Source of the DNA: Cupriavidus plantarum | Lineage (GTDB): Bacteria; Pseudomonadota; Gammaproteobacteria; Burkholderiales; Burkholderiaceae | DNA length: 64,000 nt | Direction of reading: 5' to 3' | NCBI RefSeq assembly: GCF_905397285.1 | Contig: NZ_CAJPUX010000006.1 | Coordinates: 186,001-250,000 of the forward strand | Shown: positions 1 to 9,067 of the stretch, piece by piece | Layout: each line of letters starts with the position of its first letter | Numbering within the stretch: the first letter of the stretch is position 1 | Notes under the pieces: model-generated | The model's database searches: none | Seen by the model: the letters and a program-made list of their open reading frames with translations, nothing else | Told to the model about the DNA's origin: nothing | Made by a program: the position numbers and the translations under genes

Positions 1-744
1 AGCTCGCCGTCCATGCGTTTCGGCGTGGACAACGCGAAGGTCGGCGACTTCGGCCTCAATTATCAGTACACCGCGCGGAGCGACTTCAACGGCGCCAACC
101 TGCCGAGTTATCACACGGTGCGCACGGCGCCGATCGGTACCAACGACAAGGGCGCGGTGCAGGTGGGTTTCACGCGCGTCGAGCCACTCTCCGCGATGGA
201 GAACACGGGCAGCGCGTGGTGGGCCTCGGCCATGCACGAACAGAAGGGCGTGCTGTACGGCACCAACCGCTTCGGGGTGCAGTACGGGCAGGGTTCGCGC
301 TCGGCCATGACGGGCTATACCGGCATGGGTAACGACCTGTCGCGCGTGCGGCTGGCCGAGTCCATGGAATGGAAGTCCGCGTCGGGTATCGGCGGCCAGG
401 TGGAGTCGAGCGTGCAGCTCGACCGTTCCGCCGTGGGGACGCTGCAGTGGGCCGCCACGCGCCTGCGTCCGACCTATACGGCCAGCGACCAGTTCAAGCT
501 GACGTTCGAGGTCGCGCACGACCAGATCTCGTCAGGGTTCGGCGTGGGCGGCCAGCGCACCGCGCTGACCGTGGCACCGACACTCACGCTGGGCAAGTCG
601 GCGGGCAATGCGAACCTGCGCGCGTTTTACACGTACAGCCGGGCCAGCGACGTCGATGGCATCACCTTCGCGGCGCCGGCGGACGCGTGGGCCTCGCAGG
701 CCAGCGGCTCGATCTTCGGCGTGCAGCTCAACCGCCGCTGGTAA
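1..744 (+). CDS. Maltoporin-like outer-membrane porin, C-terminal part
   Basis: The frame is open from the left edge, so the start lies outside; 247 residues remain. The sequence alternates short polar and aromatic beta-strand segments and ends in Trp (NRRW), as trimeric porins end in an aromatic residue. Pieces such as GVQYGQGSR and the final strands resemble LamB-type sugar porins (maltoporin family). It would form an outer-membrane diffusion channel; the solute cannot be read from this fragment. Family call moderately sure, substrate unknown. Confidence 0.7.
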   Translation, partial: SSPSMRFGVDNAKVGDFGLNYQYTARSDFNGANLPSYHTVRTAPIGTNDKGAVQVGFTRVEPLSAMENTGSAWWASAMHEQKGVLYGTNRFGVQYGQGSRSAMTGYTGMGNDLSRVRLAESMEWKSASGIGGQVESSVQLDRSAVGTLQWAATRLRPTYTASDQFKLTFEVAHDQISSGFGVGGQRTALTVAPTLTLGKSAGNANLRAFYTYSRASDVDGITFAAPADAWASQASGSIFGVQLNRRW

Positions 745-760
745 CCCGCGCATGGCACGC

Positions 761-783
761 AGGGGGGGCCGAATAACCCCCCT
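761..783 (+). terminator. G/C hairpin after the porin gene
   Basis: Seven-base arms (AGGGGGG and CCCCCCT) with a nine-base loop lie 17 bases after the porin stop. There is no clear T run behind the stem, so terminator function is only plausible. Confidence 0.35.
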
Positions 784-905
784 TGGAACCCCCTTCAGCA
801 CGGGACGTCGTCCGCGCGTAGAATCGCGGCTCCAAGTCCCTTCCCGATGCGGCCGTACCGATGCGCGACGACAGATCGCCCGGAATTCTCTCCGCAACGT
901 CGTCG

Positions 906-2138
906 ATGACCACCGCCACGCCTCATACCGCTGCTGCCGCCACGGGCCCGCAGCCCGCCTGGATCACGCCATTGCTTGCCGTCGCATGCGGCATGGTCGT
1001 AGCCAATCTCTATTACCCGCAGCCGCTGGTCGGTCCCATCGCGCACGCGCTCGCGCTGTCGCCCGAGATTGCGGGCCTGATCGTGACCCTGATACAGATT
1101 GGCTACTGCGCGGGCCTGTTGCTGCTTGTGCCGCTCGGCGACATCGTCGAGAACCGCAAGCTGATCGTCGCGCTGATCGGCGGGAATGCGGTGGCGCTCG
1201 TGGCCGCGGCGTTCGCCACGCACGCTAGCGTCTTCCTGCTGGCGGGCGCCGCGATCGGGCTCTGCTCGGTGGCCGCGCAGGTACTTGTGCCATTTGCCGC
1301 GCATCTCGCGCCCGACCATGCGCGCGGCCACGCGGTGGGTAAGGTCACGAGCGGCCTGCTGATGGGCATCATGCTGGCGCGTCCCATCTCGAGCCTGTTC
1401 GCCGATGCCTTCGGATGGCATGCGATCTTCGCCGTGTCGGCCGTCGCCATGGTGCTGCTCGCCATCGTGCTGGCGCGCAAGCTGCCGCGCCGACAGCCGC
1501 CGCCCTCGGCGGGCTACCTGCCGACGCTCGCGTCGATGTGGGCGCTCGTACGGACGCAGCCCGTGCTGCGCCGTCGCGCGCTGTACCAGGCCAGCCTGTT
1601 CGGGGTCTTCAGCCTCTTCTGGACGACCGCGCCGCTTTATTTAGCGGGCCCCGCATTCCATATGTCGCAAACGGGTATCGCGGTGTTCGCGCTCGTGGGC
1701 GTGGCCGGCGCGATCGTCGCGCCGATGGCGGGCCGTTACGCGGATCGCGGGCATGGCCGGCAGATGACCGCGCTTGCGCTGGCCATCGGAGGTGGATCGT
1801 TCCTGCTGAGCCTGGTCGGCGCGGAAGGCTCGCTGCTCTCGCTGCTCGCGCTGACGGCCGCCGCGGTGCTGCTCGACTTCGGCGTGTCGTCGAACCTCGT
1901 CATCAGCCAGCGCGCGATCTTCTCGCTGAGCCCCGAACATCGCAGCCGTTTGAATGGCCTGTTCATGGCGATCTTCTTCATCGGCGGCGCCATCGGCTCA
2001 TGGGCCGGCGCATGGGCGTTCGCGCACGGCGGCTGGCCGCTCGCGGCCTGGATCGGCTTTGTGCCGCCGATGCTTGCCCTCCTCTACTTCCGCACGGAGC
2101 GTGCGGTGTCCTACACTACGCCGACGGGCACGCGCTGA
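906..2138 (+). CDS. MFS transporter, probable drug/sugar-type exporter
   Basis: A 410-aa inner-membrane protein with about 12 hydrophobic segments, of the major facilitator superfamily (YnfM/arabinose-efflux-like group). The family's loop 2-3 signature is recognisable as PLGDIVENRK. An in-frame ATG at 861 would add 15 hydrophilic residues; the ATG at 906 is preferred because the MFS homology begins shortly after it. Neither has a strong ribosome-binding site. It stands alone between the porin and the diguanylate cyclase. Substrate cannot be inferred. Confidence 0.8.
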   Translation: MTTATPHTAAAATGPQPAWITPLLAVACGMVVANLYYPQPLVGPIAHALALSPEIAGLIVTLIQIGYCAGLLLLVPLGDIVENRKLIVALIGGNAVALVAAAFATHASVFLLAGAAIGLCSVAAQVLVPFAAHLAPDHARGHAVGKVTSGLLMGIMLARPISSLFADAFGWHAIFAVSAVAMVLLAIVLARKLPRRQPPPSAGYLPTLASMWALVRTQPVLRRRALYQASLFGVFSLFWTTAPLYLAGPAFHMSQTGIAVFALVGVAGAIVAPMAGRYADRGHGRQMTALALAIGGGSFLLSLVGAEGSLLSLLALTAAAVLLDFGVSSNLVISQRAIFSLSPEHRSRLNGLFMAIFFIGGAIGSWAGAWAFAHGGWPLAAWIGFVPPMLALLYFRTERAVSYTTPTGTR

Positions 2139-2237
2139 CCGGATCTCGCCGGCGGCGCCGCTAACGCCGACGCCCGCGGCGCTTGTTGCATCCGCACAGG
2201 GCGTCCATCGGGGATGCCCGCATCGGGAGTCCGCTCG

Positions 2238-4022
2238 ATGGTCTGGCGCAAGCTTCTGCCGCGGCCGCGCTGGCTGCCGCGCGCGGCGATCATGTATCCG
2301 CAGCGCGTCGTCGTCGTCTGCTTCGCCATCGTGATGCTGCTGACGGTCGTCATCGGCGTCCGCGAAGTGTGGAAAATCCATGACCGCGTCGTGGAGCAGC
2401 ACCAGCACAGCCTGGCGCTACGCGCGCTCGGCGTGGGCACGGTATTCGCGACCGAGCGGCAGCGGCTCGCCTACCTGCGCGATTACGCGGTGGCGTTCTA
2501 CGCGGGCCGCGTGGGGCAGGACTTCGCACAGAACGACGCACAAAACGACGCACAGAACGACGCACAGAACGACGCACAGATCGAAGCCGCATTCGCCGCG
2601 CGCAACGACGATACGTGGACGCTCGCGACAGGCCCGGACAACGCGCCCGTCATCGGCGTCGGCGCGCGGCGGCTTGCGGGGCTGGCCGGGTTTGCGCGTC
2701 GCGACGAAACGCTTCGCGAAGACCTGCGCATGGCGCGCGCGTTGAGCCCGCTGCTCGGCTTGCTCGTACGTACCGACAAGCTGCACCTCAACGTGCTCTT
2801 CATCTCGCGCAACGGCTTGTTCGTGGTCTACCCGGAGAAGGATCGCGAACTCGCCCCGTCGCTCGTGCAGCGCTTCGACACGATGCCTTACTACCGCGAC
2901 CTGCTGCCCGACCGGGCTGGCGAGGTTGCCAATGACGAGCCGCGATGGATCGCCAACTACACGCAGTTTGGCGATGGACAGCTGATCAGCACGCTCAGCA
3001 TTCCGATCCATGTGAGAGGCGAGTTTCGCGGCGTGATCGCGGTGGATGTCGCGCAGACGCGGCTGCAGGCGCTGCTCAACGCGGGCAATGCACCCGACGA
3101 GACGGTGTACCTCATGACGCGCGACGGCAGGCTCGTCTCCGCGTCGCAGGGGGCGGTGGCCAGCGGCCAGCGATGGCCCGCCGATCTACCGGGAGACTGG
3201 CGGGATATACCGCCCGCGCGGCTGTTCGAGGACCGCGCCGGCACGGTGCGCCAGGGCGCCTATACGTTGCTGTACCAGCAGAGCGCGAATGGCAACTGGG
3301 TGCTCTTCGAAGCGGTGTCGCCGAAGCGGTTGTTCGACGCCGCCATCGCGCGCATGAGTCCGATCCTCGTCGCGGTATGGCTATTGCTGCCGCTGCTGTT
3401 GTGGGTGACGCTGTTCGTGGTGACGCACGTGTTCGACCACTACCTTGCGCTCGGCGAGAAGCTGCAGGAGCTTGCCGAGTACGATCCGCTCACGGGACTC
3501 GCCAACCGGCGTCACTTCAAGCTGCTATTCGATCAGGAAACCGAACGGCGCCTGCGGCATGCGCGGCCGCTTGCGCTGATGATGGTCGATATCGATTTCT
3601 TCAAGCGCGTCAACGACAAGTGGGGACATGCGAGCGGCGACCGCGTGCTCGCTGGCATGGCGACGTTGATGCGCGAACAGCTGCGCACGATCGACGTGCC
3701 GGCGCGGCTCGGTGGCGAGGAGTTCGCGGTGCTGCTGCCCGGCGCCACGCTGCGGGAGGCCGTGCAGGCGGCGGAGCGCCTGCGCGTGGCCATTGCCGGA
3801 TTGGCCGTTGCGCCCGCGCCCGATGCGCCAGCGGCGGCGCGCGCCGAGGGTGACGGCCGGATCCATTTCACGATTTCGATCGGTGTGGTGGAGGCTGGCG
3901 CGGAAGACGGCACCACGCTCGACGTGTTGCTCGCGAACGCCGACCGCCGGCTCTACGCGGCCAAGGCGAGCGGCCGCAACCGGACGGTCAGCACGGACGA
4001 TGCGATGGCGACGCAGGCGTGA
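2238..4022 (+). CDS. Membrane diguanylate cyclase with periplasmic sensor domain
   Basis: 594 aa. One membrane helix at about residues 24-42 and another at about 376-400 enclose a roughly 330-residue periplasmic region of dCache type. A cytoplasmic GGDEF domain follows. The active-site motif is GGEEF (492-496), and an RxxD inhibitory site (RTID, 483-486) precedes it, so the enzyme should make c-di-GMP and be product-inhibited. The ATG at 2238 has GGGAG nine bases upstream; an ATG at 2214 is the alternative. Four perfect or near-perfect 12-bp repeats (2526-2573) encode an Ala-Gln-Asn-Asp tract in the periplasmic domain. Ligand unknown. Confidence 0.88.
   Translation: MVWRKLLPRPRWLPRAAIMYPQRVVVVCFAIVMLLTVVIGVREVWKIHDRVVEQHQHSLALRALGVGTVFATERQRLAYLRDYAVAFYAGRVGQDFAQNDAQNDAQNDAQNDAQIEAAFAARNDDTWTLATGPDNAPVIGVGARRLAGLAGFARRDETLREDLRMARALSPLLGLLVRTDKLHLNVLFISRNGLFVVYPEKDRELAPSLVQRFDTMPYYRDLLPDRAGEVANDEPRWIANYTQFGDGQLISTLSIPIHVRGEFRGVIAVDVAQTRLQALLNAGNAPDETVYLMTRDGRLVSASQGAVASGQRWPADLPGDWRDIPPARLFEDRAGTVRQGAYTLLYQQSANGNWVLFEAVSPKRLFDAAIARMSPILVAVWLLLPLLLWVTLFVVTHVFDHYLALGEKLQELAEYDPLTGLANRRHFKLLFDQETERRLRHARPLALMMVDIDFFKRVNDKWGHASGDRVLAGMATLMREQLRTIDVPARLGGEEFAVLLPGATLREAVQAAERLRVAIAGLAVAPAPDAPAAARAEGDGRIHFTISIGVVEAGAEDGTTLDVLLANADRRLYAAKASGRNRTVSTDDAMATQA
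2526..2585 (+). repeat. 12-bp tandem repeat inside the diguanylate cyclase gene
   Basis: Copies of GCACAGAACGAC start at 2526, 2538 (one G to A change), 2550 and 2562, with a degenerate fifth at 2574. Each encodes A-Q-N-D, so copy-number change keeps the frame. Confidence 0.9.
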
Positions 4023-4094
4023 AGTACGGCTATCGCAACGGCCCGGCGCGGCATATCGCCGTGGCTAACCAGCGTGGCGATTTAACGAGGAAGA

Positions 4095-4619
4095 TTAGCG
4101 CAGCAGGAACGCGATATCGTCGACGGTGATCACGGCGACGGGAATCCCCTTCCGCCGCTGAAAGAGGATGTGCTGCTGCACGCGGCTGCGCTGGTCCGCG
4201 AATAGCGCGGGTTCGATCACCGCGCCGGTCCGCGCGTAATGCTGGACTAGCAGCTTGTACGCACGATGGCGAATCTGCAGCGTTTCGGATTCGGCGCGCA
4301 GGCGCTGCCATTCGGCCGGGCTCAGGTCGAGCGTCTGGTTCAGCTCGTCGACCGTGCGCGCATGCAGATCGCGATAAAGGTCGCGTTCCGCTTCCGCGCG
4401 ATGCAGCTCTTCGCGCAGCGCGAGGATCTTGCGCTGCAGCTTGAGCGTCTGGCCGACGGTCTGGTGCATCCCCTTGGCTGCCTCGATGGCCTGGCTCGCC
4501 GCGGCGACCGTGCTCTTCCAGATCCCACGGTCCCCGTCCGCGCTCTCCGCCCCGTCGAGCTCCGGCGGCCAGCCGTCGGCGGCCCTGATCGTCGTATCCA
4601 TATTGACCCCTAATGACAT
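4095..4619 (-). CDS. Hypothetical coiled-coil protein
   Basis: 174 aa, not recognised. The centre (about residues 40-120) is rich in Ala, Glu, Leu, Arg and Gln with heptad-like spacing, suggesting a coiled coil. The C-terminus (IPVAVITVDDIAFLLR) looks like a small folded strand-helix unit. No signal peptide, membrane helix or catalytic motif is seen. A start at the internal ATG 4601 is possible. It faces the end of the diguanylate cyclase gene and has no operon partner. Confidence 0.6.
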   Translation of the reverse strand: MSLGVNMDTTIRAADGWPPELDGAESADGDRGIWKSTVAAASQAIEAAKGMHQTVGQTLKLQRKILALREELHRAEAERDLYRDLHARTVDELNQTLDLSPAEWQRLRAESETLQIRHRAYKLLVQHYARTGAVIEPALFADQRSRVQQHILFQRRKGIPVAVITVDDIAFLLR

Positions 4620-4912
4620 CCGATGACATCCATGATGGCCACCCGCTTTGTCATGCGCTGCGGATGTTCCGAAACTGTAACCAAGTGTTCCAGCTACCGA
4701 GCCATCGTAGTGACTTGTGTAACGGTAGCCAAGTCAAAGATGTTTAGATCTGCCTTGCCAGCGCTCGCTGTGGCGTTCATGGCAAGACAAAGGAGACAAC
4801 CACAGGTAAACCCCGAGCGCATTGCAAGCAAATTGACAGGTGTTTGACAGTTACCCCCTCCTAGAATCGGGCCATTCGAATCGCCCCATCAAAAAAGACA
4901 CAGGAGACCGCG
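4620..4912. other. Intergenic region upstream of tctC
   Basis: About 290 bases with lower GC than the flanks, between two divergent genes. Two TTGACA hexamers occur at 4833 and 4844 and TAGAAT at 4862, but neither spacing suits a sigma-70 promoter. No convincing gene is seen; a 74-codon frame here has no ribosome-binding site and no recognisable content. Confidence 0.5.
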
Positions 4913-5911
4913 ATGGAAAAGTCGCCGCATCACCGTCATTCCCTCCCGCAATCGTTCAAACGCATCGCCCATGTCGCGCTCGCTTCCGCGACGTTCGCGA
5001 TGGCCGTCGCCGCGTCTCCCGCATTCGCCCTCGACACCGTCAAGGTGATGATCGGCGCCAACCCCGGCGGCGGTTACGACCAGACCGGCCGTTCGCTCGG
5101 CGCGGCGATGATCGCCGCGGGCGTGGCCAAGGGCGCGTCCTATGACAACAAGGGTGGAGCGGGCGGCACCATCGGCCTCACGCAGTTCGTGAACAGCGAC
5201 AAGGGCAACCCCAACGCGCTCGTGGTGACGGGGGCGGTGATGGTCGGCGCGATCGAAACGAGCCATCCGCCGGTCACGCTCAAGAACGCCACGCCGGTCG
5301 CGCGTCTGTTCGCGGACACGATGGTGCTGACCGTCGCGGCCAATTCGCCGATCAAATCGCTCAAGGACCTGACGGCGCAGCTCAAGGCCAACCCGGGTAG
5401 CGTGAGCTGGGGCGGCGGCTCCAAAGGTTCGATCGACCACATCCTCGCGGGTCTGATCGCGAAGGACATCGGCGTGGATCCGAAGAAAATCAATTACGTG
5501 CCGTTCGCGGGCGGCGGTGAAGCGTCCGCGTCGATTCTTGGCGGCCACGTGACGGTCGGCATCGCGGGCGTTTCCGAATTCCTGCCGTTCATCAAGACCG
5601 GCAAGATGCGCGCGCTGGCCGTGACATCGAAGGATCGCACGGCGGACCTGCCGACGCTGAAGGAACAGGGCGTCAACGTCGAAATCTACAACTGGCGCGG
5701 TGTGTATGGCGCGCCGGGCATCACGGCCGACCAGCGCAAGGCGCTGATCGATGCGGTGGTCAAGGCCACCGAGAACAACGTGTGGAAGGACGCGCTGCAG
5801 AAGAACGACTGGACGCCGTTCCTGCTGACCGGCGACGAGTTCGGCAAGTTCGTCGACGCCGAGTCCGCGCGCCTGGGCGCCACGCTGCGCGAACTGGGCG
5901 TCGCCAAATAA
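4913..5911 (+). CDS. tctC: Bug-family tricarboxylate-type substrate-binding protein
   Basis: 332 aa periplasmic binding protein of the tripartite tricarboxylate transporter (TTT). It has an N-terminal export signal ending near ASPAFA, followed by the mature start LDTVKVMIG and the loop NPGGGYDQTGR typical of Bug/TctC proteins. The start has AGGAGA seven to eight bases upstream. TctC captures a carboxylate in the periplasm and delivers it to the TctAB membrane pair encoded directly downstream. The substrate (citrate, another carboxylate or an aromatic acid) cannot be decided from sequence; Bug proteins are hugely expanded in Burkholderiaceae. Confidence 0.92.
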   Translation: MEKSPHHRHSLPQSFKRIAHVALASATFAMAVAASPAFALDTVKVMIGANPGGGYDQTGRSLGAAMIAAGVAKGASYDNKGGAGGTIGLTQFVNSDKGNPNALVVTGAVMVGAIETSHPPVTLKNATPVARLFADTMVLTVAANSPIKSLKDLTAQLKANPGSVSWGGGSKGSIDHILAGLIAKDIGVDPKKINYVPFAGGGEASASILGGHVTVGIAGVSEFLPFIKTGKMRALAVTSKDRTADLPTLKEQGVNVEIYNWRGVYGAPGITADQRKALIDAVVKATENNVWKDALQKNDWTPFLLTGDEFGKFVDAESARLGATLRELGVAK

Positions 5912-6002
5912 TTCGTCCGTCCCCGTCGTACGAGCCCGGGCGTCCGCATCGCCCGGGCTGTCCTCGCTCCCGGGCTCTCCTCGCTCTTTCGCAGGAACTC
6001 AC

Positions 6003-6476
6003 ATGAAACCCTCCCACGTCATCATCGGCATCGCCGTGCTGGCCATCTCGGCGTTCTTCTTTGCTGGCATTCCCGGCATCTCGGGCGAGGAAGGCTACGC
6101 GGGCCTTTCCCCACGCTTCGTGCCCACGCTGGTCGGCATCGGCCTCGCCGTCTGCGGCGTGCTGCTGACCTGGCAGGGTGTGCGCGGCGGCTTCCGCAAC
6201 ATGCCGGAAGAAGATGCCGAGCTGCCCTCGGCGCCGCACAACTTCAAGGGCTTCCTGTGGGTGTCGGCCGGTCTCGTGCTGAACATGGCGCTGATCGGCA
6301 CGCTCGGCTTCGTGCTCGCATCGACGCTGCTGATGGTCTGCGTCGCGCGCGGCTACGGCAGCCGTCGCATCGTGCGCGATGCGGTGATCGGCCTCCTCAT
6401 CACGCTGCCCATGTGGGCGCTTTTCGATTTCCTGCTCGGCATCAACCTGCCGCTGCTGCCTGTCGCCGGCTTCTGA
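6003..6476 (+). CDS. tctB: TctB small membrane subunit of TTT transporter
   Basis: 157 aa with four predicted membrane helices: about residues 4-24, 38-58, 80-105 and 120-150. The ATG follows GCAGGAACTCAC, giving a good ribosome-binding site. Length and topology match TctB (DUF1468), the small integral subunit that works with TctA. It lies 91 bases after tctC and 18 bases before tctA, clearly one operon. Confidence 0.9.
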   Translation: MKPSHVIIGIAVLAISAFFFAGIPGISGEEGYAGLSPRFVPTLVGIGLAVCGVLLTWQGVRGGFRNMPEEDAELPSAPHNFKGFLWVSAGLVLNMALIGTLGFVLASTLLMVCVARGYGSRRIVRDAVIGLLITLPMWALFDFLLGINLPLLPVAGF

Positions 6477-6494
6477 GGGCACGAGGACACTGAC

Positions 6495-8009
6495 ATGGAC
6501 ACACTGAACCAGCTGATGCACGGCTTTGCCGTCGCGATCACGCCCATCAACCTGCTGTGGGCCCTCGTGGGCTGCTTCCTCGGTACCGCGATCGGCGTGC
6601 TGCCGGGCATCGGGCCCGCGTTGACGGTGGCGATGCTGCTGCCGCTGACGGCGAAGGTCGAACCCACGGCCGCGCTCATCATGTTCGCGGGCATCTACTA
6701 CGGCGCGATGTACGGCGGCTCCACCACGTCCATCCTGATGAACACGCCGGGCGAGTCCTCGACGATGGTCACGGCGATGGAAGGCAACCTCATGGCCAAG
6801 AACGGCCGCGCGGGTCCCGCGCTGGCCACCGCCGCGATCGGCTCGTTCGTGGCCGGGACGATCGCCACGGTGCTGCTGTCGATGTTCGCGCCCGTGGCGG
6901 CGGACGTCGCGCTGCAGTTCGGCCCCGGCGAGTACTTCATGATCATGCTGCTCGCGTTCACGACAGTGTCGGCCGTGCTCGGTTCGTCGCTGCTGCGCGG
7001 CATGACGAGCCTGTTCCTCGGTCTCGGTATCGGCCTCATCGGCATGGATTCGCTGTCGGGCCAGACGCGTTACTCGATGAACGTCCAGGAGCTGTACGAC
7101 GGTGTCGACATCGTCGTGGTCGCCGTGGGTCTGTTCGCCGTGGGCGAGGCGCTGTTCAACGCGTTCTTCCCGCAGCCGGATGGCTCGTTCAACAAGCTGA
7201 GCTCGATCCACATGAACAAGTCCGACTGGCGCCGTTCGGTGCCGGCCTGGCTGCGTGGCACGCTCATCGGTTTTCCGTTCGGCCTGATTCCCGCGGGCGG
7301 CGCGGAGATTCCGACGTTCCTGTCGTATGCCACCGAGAAGAAGCTGTCGAACCACAAGGAAGAGTTCGGCAAGGTTGGCGCGATCGAAGGCGTGGCGGGT
7401 CCGGAAGCCGCGAACAACGCCGCCGTGACGGCGACCCTCGCCCCGCTGCTCACGCTCGGCATCCCGACCTCGAACACCACCGCCATCCTGCTTGCGGCGT
7501 TCCAGAACTACAACCTGCAGCCGGGTCCGATGCTGTTCCAGACGTCGGGCGACCTCGTGTGGGGCCTGCTCGCGTCGCTGTACATCGGCAACGTGATGCT
7601 GCTCGTGCTGAACCTGCCGGCAATCGGCCTGTGGGTCCGCATGCTGCGCGTGCCGACGCCGCTGCTCTATGGCGGCATCCTGATCTTCGCGGGTCTCGGC
7701 GCCTATGGCATTCGCCAGTCGTGGTTCGACCTGCTGCTGTTGTTCGTCATCGGCTTGCTCGGCATGGCGATGCGCCGCTTCGACTTTCCGACGGCACCGG
7801 TCATCGTGGGCCTGATCCTCGGACCGATTGCCGAGAAGCAGCTGCGCAATGCGCTGTCGATCGGCCAGGGCGACTGGAGCCTGTTCATCAAGCAGCCGAT
7901 CTCCGCGACGATCCTCGCGATGACGGTGGCCGTGGTCGTCATCCCGCGTCTGCTCCGCTGGCATGCCAACCGCACGACCGGACGCGCGGAGGCCGACAAC
8001 GCCGCGTGA
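6495..8009 (+). CDS. tctA: TctA large membrane subunit of TTT transporter
   Basis: 504 aa, about 12 membrane helices. Family hallmarks include the early GxxxGxLPGIGPALT stretch (GTAIGVLPGIGPALT), the YGGSTTSIL(M)N(T)PG motif, and the duplicated GIPTSNTTAILLAAF block. TctA forms the translocation path for the carboxylate bound by TctC, driven by an ion gradient. The gene is last in tctCBA. A long reading frame on the opposite strand across this gene is a codon-bias shadow. Confidence 0.93.
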   Translation: MDTLNQLMHGFAVAITPINLLWALVGCFLGTAIGVLPGIGPALTVAMLLPLTAKVEPTAALIMFAGIYYGAMYGGSTTSILMNTPGESSTMVTAMEGNLMAKNGRAGPALATAAIGSFVAGTIATVLLSMFAPVAADVALQFGPGEYFMIMLLAFTTVSAVLGSSLLRGMTSLFLGLGIGLIGMDSLSGQTRYSMNVQELYDGVDIVVVAVGLFAVGEALFNAFFPQPDGSFNKLSSIHMNKSDWRRSVPAWLRGTLIGFPFGLIPAGGAEIPTFLSYATEKKLSNHKEEFGKVGAIEGVAGPEAANNAAVTATLAPLLTLGIPTSNTTAILLAAFQNYNLQPGPMLFQTSGDLVWGLLASLYIGNVMLLVLNLPAIGLWVRMLRVPTPLLYGGILIFAGLGAYGIRQSWFDLLLLFVIGLLGMAMRRFDFPTAPVIVGLILGPIAEKQLRNALSIGQGDWSLFIKQPISATILAMTVAVVVIPRLLRWHANRTTGRAEADNAA

Positions 8010-8109
8010 CGCACCCTGCGAGCCCCCGGCGGTTCGGGCTCGTTTAGGCGGTTCGTTTTGGGAGACTCCGGTATGATGGCGCAAGCCCGGCTCCCGACGA
8101 GGACGCGCC

Positions 8110-9039
8110 ATGACACCGACCGCCGCATCCCGCGGCGCCCCTGACCCGATCGTGATCGATCAGATCGTATTTGCCGGCGGCGGCAACCGCTGCTGGTGGC
8201 AGGCCGGATGGTGGGACGTCGTCGCGCCCGAACTTCGGCTTGCGCCGCGCGTCATCGCCGGCATCTCCGCCGGCGCGGCCACCGCGTGCATGGTCTACAC
8301 GCACGACTCGCATCAGACCATGGCGTACTACCGCCGTGTGCTCGCCGGCAATCGCCGCAACGCCTATTGGGGGAACCTGCTGGGCCGCGAGCGTGTCTTT
8401 CCTCATTACGGTATCTATCGCGGCGCGCTGCTGTCGCTGCTTGGCGAGGACCGTTTCGCGCGCTTGCGCGAAGCGCCCGAGATTCGCATCGGCGTCGCGC
8501 ATATCCCGCGCTGGAGCGGGCCGCGCCTCGCCGTCGCCGCGGGCCTGCTTGCATACAACCTGGACAAACACGTCTTCAAGACGCTGCATCCGCGACTCGG
8601 CCGCAAGCTCGGTTTTCATCCGGAATTCGTGCGCGCGCAGGATTGCCCTTCGCCGGAGGCGCTGGCCGATCTGCTGCTGCAATCGGCCTGCACGCCACCG
8701 TTCACGCCCGTGCTGCGCCGGGACGGCCGCGCGGTGCTCGATGGCGGCCTTGTGGACAACGTCCCCGTCGATGCGCTCGATGCCACGCCGGGCAATGTCC
8801 TCGTACTGGTGACGCGCCTGTATCCGCGTCCGCGACGTTTCACGGTCGATCATGCCGTCGCACGTGGCACGCAGCGCCGCCTGTATCTGCAACCGTCGCA
8901 ACGCGTGCCGATCTCTAGCTGGGACTACACGCGCCCCGATGCGATGGGCGCGGCGTATGACCTCGGTCGTCGCGATGGGGAAACTTTTCTGCGCGATTGG
9001 CCGTCGATTGTTGAACAGGAGCTGTTGCCGGTGTCCTGA
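8110..9039 (+). CDS. Patatin-like phospholipase
   Basis: 309 aa. The patatin fold is shown by the glycine-rich oxyanion loop FAGGGNR (residues 21-27), the nucleophile elbow GISAG with Ser53, and the catalytic Asp in DGG at about residue 211. This Ser-Asp dyad hydrolyses acyl ester bonds. No signal peptide is visible, so it is probably cytosolic or peripheral at the membrane. The gene precedes gor by 28 bases on the same strand and may be cotranscribed with it. Physiological substrate unknown. Confidence 0.85.
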   Translation: MTPTAASRGAPDPIVIDQIVFAGGGNRCWWQAGWWDVVAPELRLAPRVIAGISAGAATACMVYTHDSHQTMAYYRRVLAGNRRNAYWGNLLGRERVFPHYGIYRGALLSLLGEDRFARLREAPEIRIGVAHIPRWSGPRLAVAAGLLAYNLDKHVFKTLHPRLGRKLGFHPEFVRAQDCPSPEALADLLLQSACTPPFTPVLRRDGRAVLDGGLVDNVPVDALDATPGNVLVLVTRLYPRPRRFTVDHAVARGTQRRLYLQPSQRVPISSWDYTRPDAMGAAYDLGRRDGETFLRDWPSIVEQELLPVS

Positions 9040-9067
9040 AGCGAACCATCAGAACAGGGAGATATGC

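Noticed and set aside
2526..2585. CRISPR-like array
   Set aside because: Units are 12 bp with no spacers and are in frame inside a gene. No CRISPR array or cas gene was seen anywhere.
4833..4867. TTGACA/TAGAAT promoter for tctC
   Set aside because: The two TTGACA copies are 23 and 12 bases from TAGAAT; neither spacing fits sigma-70.
5760..8111. A 783-codon minus-strand reading frame
   Set aside because: It lies antisense to tctA and tctB, is dominated by Arg, His, Asp and Gln from codon bias, and has no family features.
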